Shown in pieces: positions 19,396 to 28,761 of a stretch of 42,946 nt of DNA. Source of the stretch: Prevotella sp. (GTDB taxonomy: Bacteria > Bacteroidota > Bacteroidia > Bacteroidales > Bacteroidaceae). The translations under genes and the position numbers were made by a program. How positions within the stretch are numbered: position 1 is the first letter of the stretch; each line of letters opens with the position of its first letter. The stretch lies in NCBI GenBank assembly GCA_017474485.1, contig JAFVHO010000230.1, positions 1 to 42,946 on the forward strand, read 5' to 3'. The notes under the pieces were generated by a model. The model ran no database searches. It was given only the letters and a program-made list of their open reading frames with translations, and had not been told where the DNA came from.

Positions 19396-19494
19396 GTCAT
19401 TTTCCTCTTAACTGAAGCAAGCTAATCAGACGAATATTGAGTTAAAAATAATTAAACGAAAAGCTGGACTATGCGTTTATCCATGGAGTTTTAG

Positions 19495-19502
19495 TATTTT
19501 TG
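19495..19502 (+). promoter_or_regulatory. -7 box upstream of the small LruC-type lipoprotein gene
   Basis: TATTTTTG fits TAnnTTTG and lies 34 nt upstream of the ATG at 19537. No strong -33 box is seen. It is arranged divergently from the promoter of the SpmAB-type gene. Confidence 0.5.
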
Positions 19503-19536
19503 CCCCATCATACTCAGTATATTGGCTTATAGAACT

Positions 19537-20805
19537 ATGAATAAAAGACATACAATAGTTGTAGCATTATCGGCTTTGATGCTTTTCAGCACCATGTCGT
19601 GCAAGAAGGACATGTTTAATGCCGAGACCTATAAGGAAATCCTTAAGCTGGAATTCCCCATAGACCCTATTGACGAGGAGCATCAGTGGAACCTTACCGC
19701 TCGCCGATCAGCAACCATTACAGTACCAGCCTCAGCTAAGGATGCCCTTCGACTGATGGTGCTGACCGACCATCCTGCCAACAACAAATCAGCAGCCATC
19801 ATGGCTGAGACAAGTGACTTCAACGTAGGCAACAATGTTTTGATATTTGCTGCCCCAGAAATACAGAACACTTTCTATGCTGCTTTGGAAATGGCTGACG
19901 GTTCGCTGCTCATTAAATCGTTTACCACCAGCGAGTCGCGTCTATCAATGGCCGATGCCACTAGTATACCGAAGCCAGCTAACACCTTGAACTACCAGTC
20001 CTTCACCTATTGTTTTGAAGAGAACTATCCGGAACCTGGCGATTATGACTTCAACGATTGCGTATTGCGCATCTCCGTTCAACCTGGTGACAAGGCTAAT
20101 CAGAGAAAGATAAACGTCTCTATGGTTGCAACAGGGGCCGACAAGTTAGTTGGAGCCGCTATACATATTAATAACTATAAATATTCCGACATTGAGAGTG
20201 TAACAATTCAGGACGGTAAGGTATGGGACGAAGGCTATCCTGCCCATCGTTATCTGATGGAAAATACGGAAACATTGCAAGAAGGGCGGAATGGTGAGGC
20301 TGTTATCCGTCTGTTTGAAAATGCTTCATGGATTATGATTCACAATCAGACAGACAATATCGGTGCACTCGTTAACTACAAGATTAATGTTACCAGCACC
20401 TATAGTGAGGACACACGTCAGATTAATCCAATGGTGAAGACCTATATTGTTACCTTCAAAGAGAATGCAACTGCGTTGCTCAACAACTTCTCACTATTGG
20501 AAATTGACCCGTTCATCGTGACTAATTATAATGGGGCCACATGGGAAACGCATACCTATAATCAGAAATTCGCCAATGTGCTGTTCGACTGCGGAACACA
20601 AGACAGTGGGCACATGACTTGGGCACTTTGCATCCCCACTGCCAACTTCCGTTGGCCACTGGAGGGCACTATCATCGGTACAGCCAAGAATGGTCTCATC
20701 ACTGGTGCCTACCGTGAAATCAATCATGCCTTCGGTAGCTGGGCGTCCAATCGCAACAAAGCCAAAGACTGGTATCTGCATCCTACTGTTACCTCTGTTT
20801 ATTAA
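19537..20805 (+). CDS. LruC/DUF4842-type lipoprotein
   Basis: The 422-aa protein begins MNKRHTIVVALSALMLFSTMSCKKD, a lipoprotein signal with lipobox Cys. I rejected an upstream TTG start because it lies before this signal. Residues around 175-185 carry GDYDFNDCVLRISV, the acidic motif characteristic of LruC-domain proteins, followed by a DUF4842-like C-terminal region. The function is unknown; the family is secreted, and the acidic motif resembles calcium-binding loops. The adjacent convergent gene encodes a larger protein with the same motif. Confidence 0.82.
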   Translation: MNKRHTIVVALSALMLFSTMSCKKDMFNAETYKEILKLEFPIDPIDEEHQWNLTARRSATITVPASAKDALRLMVLTDHPANNKSAAIMAETSDFNVGNNVLIFAAPEIQNTFYAALEMADGSLLIKSFTTSESRLSMADATSIPKPANTLNYQSFTYCFEENYPEPGDYDFNDCVLRISVQPGDKANQRKINVSMVATGADKLVGAAIHINNYKYSDIESVTIQDGKVWDEGYPAHRYLMENTETLQEGRNGEAVIRLFENASWIMIHNQTDNIGALVNYKINVTSTYSEDTRQINPMVKTYIVTFKENATALLNNFSLLEIDPFIVTNYNGATWETHTYNQKFANVLFDCGTQDSGHMTWALCIPTANFRWPLEGTIIGTAKNGLITGAYREINHAFGSWASNRNKAKDWYLHPTVTSVY

Positions 20806-20823
20806 GAGAAAAGTTAAAAGTTA

Positions 20824-20853
20824 AGAGAGCGCCTATTCACATAGACGCTCTCT
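20824..20853. terminator. Bidirectional terminator between the two LruC-type genes
   Basis: An 8-bp perfect stem (AGAGAGCG and CGCTCTCT) with additional TAT/ATA pairing in the loop lies between the convergent stop codons at 20805 and 20893. AT-rich sequence follows on the plus strand. A short AGTTAAA/AGTTAAG heptad pair precedes it. Confidence 0.65.
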
Positions 20854-20892
20854 CCGTAATATTATATAAATAATGTATTTAATGAGTCAACT

Positions 20893-23460
20893 TTAGTATT
20901 TCCAAACCTTATCATCGGTGTAATTCCAGTACCAGTTAGTGTTGCTCTGAACATTAGCACCCCAAGCACCAAACTGCGGATAGGCAATGCTGATGTTGAC
21001 ACGTTCACGAGCCCAGAACCACTTACCTGCATCATCACCAGTATCGTAGCCGCTTACAACTATCATCAGCGGAGCAGTGCCCGTATGTTCAACCTCACGA
21101 GTAACTTTGACACTTGAACCATCGTTACCTGTTACCACGATACCGAAAGGCAGGTTGGCCATGTCAGCATCGGCTGCGATAGTCACTGTACCCAACGTTA
21201 CAAAAGCTTTTGTTTCGTAACCTGTATTCACCATCGTACTAACATCTACACCAAACTCTGTATGAACTTCTCTACCTACGTTAGCATCATTATAAACAAC
21301 CTGAACAGGCAGCGTACCACCAGCAGCACACAACTGCACAGTAGAAATGCCATTCTCAGGCGCACTCAGACGAAGCACAACATCATTGAAGTCGAAGTCA
21401 CCAATTGCACCAAGGTCCTCGAATGCATAGTAGTAATACATAATAGGATCCGGATCCGTCTTATTACCCTTGTAAGCTGGTCTACAAGTAGACTCTTCCC
21501 AGCTGACGGGAGCTGTACCCTGTTTCTTGGTAAATACTACATCCTCGGTAGTATACATATTCTTCTGACCATCGTTAATCTTTACGTAATCAAAGTGTTC
21601 ATCAGTATCTACATAAATCTTGCCTTCATACCACGCTCTCCACTGTGTATTCGGAGAATCGGTCGTGATGGCTTTGGCAGATATGACAGAATATTCGCCA
21701 GTGGTGTTGTAGAAGCCATAGCCATAGTCATCATTGTTAAACTTCAGCGTATTGGCAACCTTCACCAATGAACCACCAGCCATCCAGAAGTAGTTATCAC
21801 CAGTCCATTCGAAGTTATTGCAAACAACTGAGGCATCGCCCTGTAGTACGAAGCGGCTGCCATTATTTTCACCCATATAGAATGTGTTTGTAACGTTCAA
21901 GCGGCAGTTATTAAATACTTGGTTACCACCATCATCTACCTTAAACGTACCAGAATTGTAAGTACCATCGTTCAGCCAAGGTGAATTACTGTTCTTTATT
22001 TCCGTCAAACCTGAAATATTTACGGTGCAACCTACAGCATTGTAGAACTTGGCACCAGCTTTACCATCAAACGACGCACCATTAAGAGTACCATGGTTCA
22101 TCACAGCAGCATTGCTGTTATAAATATTAATCGCTCCGTTGATGGTCACAGTACCATCATTCCAAAGCAATTGGTTATTGTTGTTAAACTCAAAGGATGC
22201 TGCAGTAATACTGTGGCCTACTGCATTATATATTTGGGTTTCGTCATTGCCTCCCTTGAGATCATGTGCAACTGTGGTAATACCATTGTTCCAAAGTACG
22301 GCATACTTATTCAAATTCATGTTTTGAGTGCTGATTGTACCACTATTATAAATATACGGTGCAGTAGACTTATTGTCAGCTGCTTCAGAAGCGAGATTAC
22401 CATTAGTTGAGGTAAATGTTCCCTCGTTCCACAAAATACCATTCTTGTTCAGTGAGCAACCATTGTAAGCGGAAATGGTACCTGAGTTATATACATAAGC
22501 TGCATTATTGGCACTATACCACATACCATTAGAAAGAGTGATGGTACCTTTGTTCCAAAGTGTAGCGCCATCAAGACTGATGTCATTTGCCTCTATAGTT
22601 CCACCATCGTTATATATAACGGTGTTGTTGCCTAAAGATAAGTTTTTGCCAGAAGCAATGACTATCTTACTTCCACTGGCCATATATACGGTGTTGTTGC
22701 CTAAGTTCAGGTTCTGAGCAACAATCTTACTTCCACTACCCAAATAAATTTTAGCGCCACTAGAAAATCCTTCCCAATCATTTCCAAAAGTAAATGTGAC
22801 GCCTGGAGCGATATAAACCGTCGCTTGGTAATTGTAATTATAGTTCGTTGTTACATCTTTATCAACAACAGCAGCTGCATTACCCTTTGTAGGCATATCA
22901 CCAACAGCAACCGTCTTCTGTTTGTTACTCGGTTGAGTGATTGGATTTGTTTCTGTAGCATAGCCTGGTGCTGTCGGCACTTGTGGTGCACGACGAGAAA
23001 TGCCTCTGGTAGTTGAACCATCTGTCATGTCTACAGTAATTGAAGTCTCAGTAGCATCAAATGCAAGCTGGTCGGCAATCAAGCCATCAGCATCAAGCAC
23101 TGCCGCATAAAGCATTTTGGCATCAACTGGTTTTGCAACCGTAAACGTAGTCTCCTGGCCAGCTACTACATTAGCAGTGTAAAGCGGAGCCACAACATTA
23201 CCGATAGGATTAGCTGCATAAATCTTCAAAGCACCATCCTTTCGGGGTGTCACTGTGACACTCACGCTGTTAGTAGTACTCCATGTTTGGTTAGGGTCAA
23301 TTTCCTGACCTGCCATAACATTATTCAAGAAACTCTCTTCCGACTCCTGCACTTTGGCCTGCTGGTAAGCGGTTTGGTCGAATTCCGTCTTGTTACAACT
23401 AGCAGCAACAAGACCCACAGCCAGTGCGGCCATGCCTCTCATTAAATACATTTTCTTCAT
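20893..23460 (-). CDS. Large LruC-domain lipoprotein with beta-solenoid-like repeats
   Basis: The 855-aa protein has a lipoprotein signal (MKKMYLMRGMAALAVGLVAASCNK). After an N-terminal domain of about 180 residues comes a repeat region (about 200-630) of units such as LWNKGTITLSNG, YVYNSGTISAYNG and LWNDGTVTINGA, with N/G-rich turns that predict a right-handed parallel beta-solenoid. The C-terminal part carries GDFDFNDVVLRLS, the LruC motif, followed by a DUF4842-like region ending in aromatic residues (WYWNYTDDKVWKY). It is probably a surface-exposed or periplasmic structural or binding protein. No catalytic motif is evident. The solenoid repeats also make repeated DNA at about 21,900-22,800. 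Confidence 0.85.
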   Translation of the reverse strand: MKKMYLMRGMAALAVGLVAASCNKTEFDQTAYQQAKVQESEESFLNNVMAGQEIDPNQTWSTTNSVSVTVTPRKDGALKIYAANPIGNVVAPLYTANVVAGQETTFTVAKPVDAKMLYAAVLDADGLIADQLAFDATETSITVDMTDGSTTRGISRRAPQVPTAPGYATETNPITQPSNKQKTVAVGDMPTKGNAAAVVDKDVTTNYNYNYQATVYIAPGVTFTFGNDWEGFSSGAKIYLGSGSKIVAQNLNLGNNTVYMASGSKIVIASGKNLSLGNNTVIYNDGGTIEANDISLDGATLWNKGTITLSNGMWYSANNAAYVYNSGTISAYNGCSLNKNGILWNEGTFTSTNGNLASEAADNKSTAPYIYNSGTISTQNMNLNKYAVLWNNGITTVAHDLKGGNDETQIYNAVGHSITAASFEFNNNNQLLWNDGTVTINGAINIYNSNAAVMNHGTLNGASFDGKAGAKFYNAVGCTVNISGLTEIKNSNSPWLNDGTYNSGTFKVDDGGNQVFNNCRLNVTNTFYMGENNGSRFVLQGDASVVCNNFEWTGDNYFWMAGGSLVKVANTLKFNNDDYGYGFYNTTGEYSVISAKAITTDSPNTQWRAWYEGKIYVDTDEHFDYVKINDGQKNMYTTEDVVFTKKQGTAPVSWEESTCRPAYKGNKTDPDPIMYYYYAFEDLGAIGDFDFNDVVLRLSAPENGISTVQLCAAGGTLPVQVVYNDANVGREVHTEFGVDVSTMVNTGYETKAFVTLGTVTIAADADMANLPFGIVVTGNDGSSVKVTREVEHTGTAPLMIVVSGYDTGDDAGKWFWARERVNISIAYPQFGAWGANVQSNTNWYWNYTDDKVWKY

Positions 23461-23511
23461 TTTTCCTAATGATTTTAGTTAACTATTGTTTAATATTCGA
23501 ATATTCGGTTG

Positions 23512-23544
23512 CAAAGTTACGAAAAATTTTCGGATTCATCCAAA
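23512..23544 (-). promoter_or_regulatory. Promoter of the large LruC gene
   Basis: TAACTTTG (23512-23519) with TTTG (23541-23544) 21 nt upstream fits the Bacteroidota consensus well. Just downstream, in the 5' leader, is a perfect 14-bp palindrome AATATTCGAATATT (23492-23505) that could be an operator. Confidence 0.75.
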
Positions 23545-23666
23545 CAATTCCTTGTTTTTTTATATTTATTACACTTTTGCAGAGATTTTTCTTGTTGACA
23601 TTTGATTGTCTTACTTAAAAAGTTGTATTAATTCATTAAGTTAGCAACAAAAAGAAACATATTTCC

Positions 23667-23697
23667 TTTGCCCTGCAACATTTTTTTTGTAATTTTG
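23667..23697 (+). promoter_or_regulatory. Promoter of the GH95-GH97 operon
   Basis: TTTG (23667-23670), 19 nt, then TAATTTTG (23690-23697) matches the consensus exactly. The GH95 start codon lies 31 nt downstream. This and the divergent LruC promoter account for most of the 268-bp gap 23461-23728. Confidence 0.78.
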
Positions 23698-23728
23698 CGC
23701 TCTATAACATAATAACGACCCTTAAAAT

Positions 23729-26239
23729 ATGAAAAAACTGATTTGTATCGCCTCTATGGTCTTGGTGACTATGGCGATGAGTGCACAACAACACAAACTG
23801 TGGTATAACAAGCCTGCCTCCCACTGGCTGGAGGCTCTGCCTATAGGCAATTCCTCTCTCGGAGCAATGGTCTATGGCGGTACGGAGACTGAGGAGATTC
23901 AGCTGAACGAAGAAACCTTTTGGAGCGGTTCGCCCCATGATAACAACTCAAAAGAGTCGTTAGCAGCCCTGCCTGAGGTTCGTCGTCTCATCTTTGAAGG
24001 CAAGGAAAACGAAGCCTCGAAACTGATTGACCGTCATTTCATCAAAGGTCCTCACGGCATGCGTTTCCTGCCTTTAGGTAGCATTAAGCTGAAGTTGGAT
24101 CATAAAGACGTCAGCAACTTCCGTCGCGAACTGAATTTAGGCAATGCGCTGGCGACCACCTCTTATATATATAATAATGTGAAGTACGAACGCACCGTCT
24201 TTGCCTCACAGGTCGACAACGTCATCATCGTGCAGCTAAAGGCCAATAAAAAGAAGAAACTGGAGTTCGACGTGGACTTTTCCTCTCAGTTGAAAGCACA
24301 AGTTTTCGTAGTCAAAGAACGTGAAGGCGTTAGTGTCAACGAGCTGGCTGCCGTTGTCGACGGTGTGGAGCAAGAAGGCATTAAGGCCGGTCTGAAAGCC
24401 GAGTGCCGCATCAGCGTTGAAACCGATGGTAAAATAGAGCATAAGGTTCATTCATTGGAGGTGGAAGATGCTACTACTGCCACTCTCTATATTACTGCCG
24501 CCACCAACTTTGTGAACTATCACAACATAAGTGGCAATCCTGTCAAGAAGAATAATGAAACGTTGGACGGCTTGAAGGGCAAGCCATACAAGCAACTGTT
24601 GGCTGACCATATCAAGAAGTATCAGGAACAATATAATCGTGTGTCGCTGGATTTATCTAGAGATTCTAGAGACTCTAGAGCATCTAGCAAACCCACCGAT
24701 GAACGCTTGGGGGCTTTCGACGGCACTGACCTCGACATGGTGTCGCTGATGATGCAATACGGTCGCTATTTACTGATTTCATCGAGCCAGCCTGGTGGCC
24801 AGCCCGCCAATCTGCAAGGCGTATGGAACGACAAGATGAACGCTCCGTGGGATTCAAAATATACAATTAATATCAATGCCGAGATGAACTACTGGCCTGC
24901 CCTCGTAGGAAATCTTGCGGAAACGCAGCAGCCCCTGTTCGAGATGACACGCGAACTGAGCGAGACAGGTGCTAAAACTGCCAAGGAGATGTATGGTTGT
25001 AAGGGTTGGGTAGCTCACCACAACACCGACCTATGGCGTATTGCCGGTCCTGTGGACGGCACGCCTTGGGGTATGTTCCCTACAGGCGGCGCATGGCTGA
25101 CAACTCATATCTGGCAACATTATCTTTATACGGGTGATAAGGATTTCCTGACCAAATACTATCCTGTGATGAAGGGTGCTGCAGAATTCCTGCTCGACTA
25201 TATGCAGACCTACCCCACCGCAGGTGAAATCAAGCAGGCTGCCGGCTGGTTGATGACTGTACCCACCGTTTCGCCTGAACATGGGCCACGTGGCAAGGGA
25301 ACGAATGTGTGTGCTGGTTCGACGATGGACAACCAAATTGCCTTCGATGTGCTATCACAGGCTTTGCTTGCCGCACAGGCTTTAGGCAAGGATAGTCTGT
25401 TTGCCGCCAACCTGAAGTTCCAGATTGCCAACCTACCCCCCATGCAGATAGGTCGCTACGGACAATTGCAGGAGTGGCTTATCGATGCTGACGACCCCAA
25501 GGACCAGCATCGCCACATCTCACATCTCTATGGTCTTTATCCTTCTAACCAGATATCGCCCTATAGCCATCCCGACCTGTTTACCGCTGCTGCCAACACC
25601 TTGAATCAGCGAGGCGATATGGCTACTGGTTGGAGCTTAGGATGGAAAACGAACTTCTGGGCTCGTATGCTCGACGGCAACCATGCCTTCCAGATTATCA
25701 AGAACATGTTAAAGTTACTGCCCGATGATCGTGCTGCCCGACAGTATCCTGATGGACGTACCTACCCCAATCTGTTCGATGCCCATCCTCCCTTCCAGAT
25801 TGATGGCAACTTCGGCGTGTCAGCAGGTATCTGCGAGATGCTGTTGCAGAGCCACGATGGTGCCGTACACCTGTTGCCTGCTCTACCTGACGACTGGAAA
25901 ACTGGTGAAGTGAAAGGTCTGAGGGCTCGTGGCGGTTTCGTGGTTGACGAAGTATGGAACGAAGCTGAACTTCGTTCCGCAGTAGTACGTTCTACTATTG
26001 GTGGCACACTGCGCATCCGTTCGTATGTTCCCCTGCAACTGGTCAAAGCTCCAAAGAGTGTTGTATTAAACGAGGCCAAGGGTGACTGTCCTAACCTGCT
26101 GTTGGCACCTGCTAATATCAAGCAGCCATTACAGTCTTCTGAACTGAAGTCGCTGTCAATCCTGCCTATCCGTAAGGTTTATGAGTACGACTTGGATACA
26201 ACTGCGGGACAGGTGTATGAAGTGAGATGTAAGAAGTAA
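23729..26239 (+). CDS. GH95 glycoside hydrolase (alpha-L-fucosidase or alpha-L-galactosidase)
   Basis: The 836-aa protein has a signal peptide ([20 protein letters not shown]), an N-terminal beta domain starting [28 protein letters not shown], and an (alpha/alpha)6 barrel. Likely catalytic residues by motif comparison with Bifidobacterium AfcA are Asn381 and Asn383 ([10 protein letters not shown]), Glu517 (VSPEHGP) and Asp692 (IDGNFG). The position of AfcA His419 is Thr379 here. A Thr at this place was linked to alpha-L-galactosidase activity in a Bacteroides GH95, so the substrate may be L-galactose as well as L-fucose. A 9-bp DNA repeat lies in frame at about residues 310-320. GH97 follows 18 bp downstream, so the two are probably co-transcribed. 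No SusC/SusD pair is present. Confidence 0.93.
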   Translation: MKKLICIASMVLVTMAMSAQQHKLWYNKPASHWLEALPIGNSSLGAMVYGGTETEEIQLNEETFWSGSPHDNNSKESLAALPEVRRLIFEGKENEASKLIDRHFIKGPHGMRFLPLGSIKLKLDHKDVSNFRRELNLGNALATTSYIYNNVKYERTVFASQVDNVIIVQLKANKKKKLEFDVDFSSQLKAQVFVVKEREGVSVNELAAVVDGVEQEGIKAGLKAECRISVETDGKIEHKVHSLEVEDATTATLYITAATNFVNYHNISGNPVKKNNETLDGLKGKPYKQLLADHIKKYQEQYNRVSLDLSRDSRDSRASSKPTDERLGAFDGTDLDMVSLMMQYGRYLLISSSQPGGQPANLQGVWNDKMNAPWDSKYTININAEMNYWPALVGNLAETQQPLFEMTRELSETGAKTAKEMYGCKGWVAHHNTDLWRIAGPVDGTPWGMFPTGGAWLTTHIWQHYLYTGDKDFLTKYYPVMKGAAEFLLDYMQTYPTAGEIKQAAGWLMTVPTVSPEHGPRGKGTNVCAGSTMDNQIAFDVLSQALLAAQALGKDSLFAANLKFQIANLPPMQIGRYGQLQEWLIDADDPKDQHRHISHLYGLYPSNQISPYSHPDLFTAAANTLNQRGDMATGWSLGWKTNFWARMLDGNHAFQIIKNMLKLLPDDRAARQYPDGRTYPNLFDAHPPFQIDGNFGVSAGICEMLLQSHDGAVHLLPALPDDWKTGEVKGLRARGGFVVDEVWNEAELRSAVVRSTIGGTLRIRSYVPLQLVKAPKSVVLNEAKGDCPNLLLAPANIKQPLQSSELKSLSILPIRKVYEYDLDTTAGQVYEVRCKK
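24656..24687. repeat. 9-bp tandem repeat (TCTAGANNN) inside the GH95 gene
   Basis: About 3.6 units of TCTAGA plus three bases encode [12 protein letters not shown] just before the conserved [27 protein letters not shown] region. It is the same DNA unit as in carA (2469-2509) but translated in another frame. Confidence 0.85.
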
Positions 26240-26257
26240 TAATAGTTAACTTAAAGT

Positions 26258-28222
26258 ATGATGAAACGAATGATGATTGCTGCAGCAATGACCTTATGCC
26301 TGCTGACAGCGCAAGCAACTGAGAAAACATTCCAGAGTCCTGATGGTACTATGGCCGTCACCGTAAACGACGAAGGCGGACACCCTGCATATCAGGTTAC
26401 ATTAAATGGGACCGTGTTTATTGAACGCTCACCACTGGGCGTGAAGATGAATTTCGGCGACCTCACACAGGGACTAACCCTAAAGGACTGCAAGGTCAGC
26501 ACCTTCAAGGACGATTATTCACTGCAAACCATCAAGCAGAGCCACGTCAGCTACGAGGCTACCGAGGCTGTCTGCCAGTTTGAGAAACAAGGAAAACCTG
26601 CCCTCGACATCATCTTCCGTGTAACGGGTCGCGACGTGGCTTACCGCTACAAGATTTATGCCCAAAAGCGCGATATGATGAGTGCTGTCGTAGAGGGCGA
26701 AGCCAGCAGCTTCATACTGCCTGACGGTACCACGACCTTCCTCTGTCCGCAATCAAAGCCCATGGGTGGTTTCGCACGCACCGCTCCCAGCTATGAGACA
26801 TCGTATTTCTGGGACGACCAAATGGGTAAGAACGGCTGGGGCGAAGGCTACACCTTCCCTTGCCTGTTCAAGACCACTGCCGGTTGGGTGATTATTTCTG
26901 AAACTGGCACCGATGGTAATTATGTCGGTTGCCGACTGATGAATAACGGCGGCACCAAATACAGCATCGGCTTCCCCCAGCAGGGAGAGATGAATGGCTA
27001 TGGCACTACTACTGCCACCGTTTCCTTGCCAGCCCTCACTCCGTGGCGCACTATGACCATTGGTACGACGCTGGCTCCAATTGTCGAGACTACAATAGCC
27101 AACGACCTCGTACAGCCCAAATACAAGGCTTCGAAAACTTACACCTACGGTAAGGGCACATGGTCGTGGATTATCAGAATGGACAACAGTTGCAACTTCA
27201 AGGAACAGAAAGAGTACGTTGATTTTGCTGCTGCCCTGGGCTATCGCTCTGTATTGGTCGATGCCCTTTGGGACACACAAATTGGCTACGACCGTATCGC
27301 TGAATTGTCTCGCTATGCCAAGACGAAGGGCGTAGGCCTCTTCCTTTGGTACAACAGCAACGGCACATGGAACGATGCCCCACAGGGCCCTCGCTTCAAG
27401 ATGGACCGCTCGACAGCTCGTCGCAAGGAGATGAAGTGGATGCAGGATAACGGCATCTTAGGTATCAAGGTCGACTTCTTCGGTGGCGACAAGCAGCCCA
27501 TGATGCAACTCTACGAGGACATTCTGACTGATGCCAACGACTTTGGCTTGCAGGTCATCTTCCACGGATGCACCCTGCCTCGTGGTTGGGAGCGTATGTA
27601 TCCTAACTTTGTAGCTGCCGAAGCTGTATTGGCTTCTGAGAACCTCCATTTCGGACAGGGTGCCTGTGACGCAGAGGCCAAGAACGGTTGTACCCATACC
27701 TTTATCCGCAACACGGTAGCTTCAATGGACTTTGGCGGTTCAGCCCTTAACAAACGCTACAGCACCAGTAATGACCGTGGTACCTATCGCCGTACCAGCG
27801 ATGTCTATGCTTTGGCTACTGCCGTCCTCTTCCAGAGCAGCGTCCAGCACTTTGCTATGGCGCCTAACAACTTAGAGGATGCTCCCGCCTGGGCCATCGA
27901 CTTCATGAAGCAGGTACCTACCAATTGGGACGAGGTTCGCTTCATCGACGGCTATCCTGGCAAGTATGCCATCATCGCCCGTCGTGCTGGCAATACCTGG
28001 TACATCGCCGGTATCAATGCTGAGAAGCAACCGCTGAAGAAGACTATCACATTGCCCATGTTCGCCAAAGACACCCAGTTGACAGTCTACGCTGATGATC
28101 CTAAATATGCTAGCGACCCCAATTTGGCAGGTAGTGTCAAGACGGTGAAGCAGAATAAGAAGCAACAGGTGACCATCACGATTCCCGAGAATGGCGGAAG
28201 CCTGATTGTAGGAAACATTTGA
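26258..28222 (+). CDS. GH97 glycoside hydrolase, probably retaining (alpha-galactosidase-like)
   Basis: The 654-aa protein has a signal peptide (residues 1 to about 20), an N-terminal beta-sandwich (FQSPDGTMAVTVNDEGG), a central TIM barrel and a C-terminal beta domain. Asp406 in GIKVDFFGGD and Glu461 in ASENLHFG are 55 residues apart, the same spacing as nucleophile Asp415 and acid/base Glu470 of the retaining Bacteroides GH97b alpha-galactosidase. Inverting SusB-type enzymes use glutamates instead of this Asp. The prediction is therefore alpha-galactosidase, not alpha-glucosidase, but this rests on motif reading. Together with GH95 it would remove alpha-linked terminal sugars in the periplasm or outside. 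A terminator follows. Confidence 0.9.
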   Translation: MMKRMMIAAAMTLCLLTAQATEKTFQSPDGTMAVTVNDEGGHPAYQVTLNGTVFIERSPLGVKMNFGDLTQGLTLKDCKVSTFKDDYSLQTIKQSHVSYEATEAVCQFEKQGKPALDIIFRVTGRDVAYRYKIYAQKRDMMSAVVEGEASSFILPDGTTTFLCPQSKPMGGFARTAPSYETSYFWDDQMGKNGWGEGYTFPCLFKTTAGWVIISETGTDGNYVGCRLMNNGGTKYSIGFPQQGEMNGYGTTTATVSLPALTPWRTMTIGTTLAPIVETTIANDLVQPKYKASKTYTYGKGTWSWIIRMDNSCNFKEQKEYVDFAAALGYRSVLVDALWDTQIGYDRIAELSRYAKTKGVGLFLWYNSNGTWNDAPQGPRFKMDRSTARRKEMKWMQDNGILGIKVDFFGGDKQPMMQLYEDILTDANDFGLQVIFHGCTLPRGWERMYPNFVAAEAVLASENLHFGQGACDAEAKNGCTHTFIRNTVASMDFGGSALNKRYSTSNDRGTYRRTSDVYALATAVLFQSSVQHFAMAPNNLEDAPAWAIDFMKQVPTNWDEVRFIDGYPGKYAIIARRAGNTWYIAGINAEKQPLKKTITLPMFAKDTQLTVYADDPKYASDPNLAGSVKTVKQNKKQQVTITIPENGGSLIVGNI

Positions 28223-28233
28223 GACTAAAATGG

Positions 28234-28264
28234 GGGTGTGTCAAAATAGAGGGCACACCCTTTT
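28234..28264 (+). terminator. Rho-independent terminator of GH95-GH97
   Basis: A 7-bp perfect GC-rich stem (GGGTGTG and CACACCC) with a 13-nt loop is followed by TTTT, 11 nt after the GH97 stop codon. Confidence 0.8.
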
Positions 28265-28296
28265 GCTATAATATAAATAGGTAAAGTAGAAACTAA

Positions 28297-28704
28297 ATGA
28301 ATAACAATATGAAGAAAGTAATCATTTGTTTAGTGCTGGCAATGATATCAGTAGCAGGATACGCTCAGAGCGTTGTTGGTAAGTGGGTAACAGAAGGTGG
28401 TGATTCTCAGGTGGAGATTTACCAGAGTGGTGACAAACTGAATGGTAAGATCGTCTGGCTGAAGAAAGGCGACGGCCAGCTCGACGTCCACAATCCTGAC
28501 AAGAACTTACAGAGTCGCAAACTTGTTGGTGTCAACATTCTTACTGGTCTCACCAAGAAAAAGGACAAGTGGGAAGGCGGAAAGATCTACAACCCCAAGA
28601 ACGGAAAGACCTACAAGTGTTCCATCTGGCTCGACGGCAACAACCTGAAGGTCCGCGGCTACCTTGCCATGTTCTACGAGACCCAGACCTGGACAAAAAA
28701 GTAA
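28297..28704 (+). CDS. DUF2147 family secreted protein
   Basis: The 135-aa protein has an N-terminal signal peptide ending AGYAQ and a lipocalin-like DUF2147 domain: VVGKWVTEGGDSQVEIYQ, GKIVWLKKGDGQLDVHNPD and GGKIYNPKNGKTYKCSIWLDGNNLKVRGYL. The function is unknown; these small periplasmic proteins are common in Bacteroidota. MKKVIICLV at 28309 is a possible alternative start. The last 162 bp (28543-28704) recur at 29639-29800 with 12 differences. Confidence 0.9.
   Translation: MNNNMKKVIICLVLAMISVAGYAQSVVGKWVTEGGDSQVEIYQSGDKLNGKIVWLKKGDGQLDVHNPDKNLQSRKLVGVNILTGLTKKKDKWEGGKIYNPKNGKTYKCSIWLDGNNLKVRGYLAMFYETQTWTKK
28543..28704 (+). repeat. Direct repeat copy A (3' end of the DUF2147 gene)
   Basis: This 162-bp sequence matches 29639-29800 with 12 mismatches by my count (about 93% identical). 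Eleven of these are silent and one changes Ala to Thr. The stop codon is shared. Weaker similarity extends a few codons upstream. Confidence 0.9.
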
Positions 28705-28710
28705 CGACAT

Positions 28711-28742
28711 TTTGGACGTTTCGAAAAAAAGTTGTATATTTG
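28711..28742 (+). promoter_or_regulatory. Promoter of the kinase-like gene
   Basis: TTTG (28711-28714), 20 nt, then TATATTTG (28735-28742) matches the consensus. It places transcription start after the in-frame ATG at 28732, so the ATG at 28762 is the start. Confidence 0.75.
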
Positions 28743-28761
28743 CAGCAAAATCGGATTGAAT

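Noticed and set aside
21900..22800. Tandem DNA repeat in the large LruC gene
   Set aside because: The similarity follows protein solenoid units, with variable spacing and silent drift, so it is a protein repeat and not a DNA element.
23492..23505. Palindrome AATATTCGAATATT as a mobile-element end
   Set aside because: It is a single short AT-rich palindrome in a 5' leader; at best an operator.
28732..28761. Upstream ATG for the kinase-like gene
   Set aside because: It overlaps the -7 promoter box, so mRNA would begin after it; the ATG at 28762 is better.
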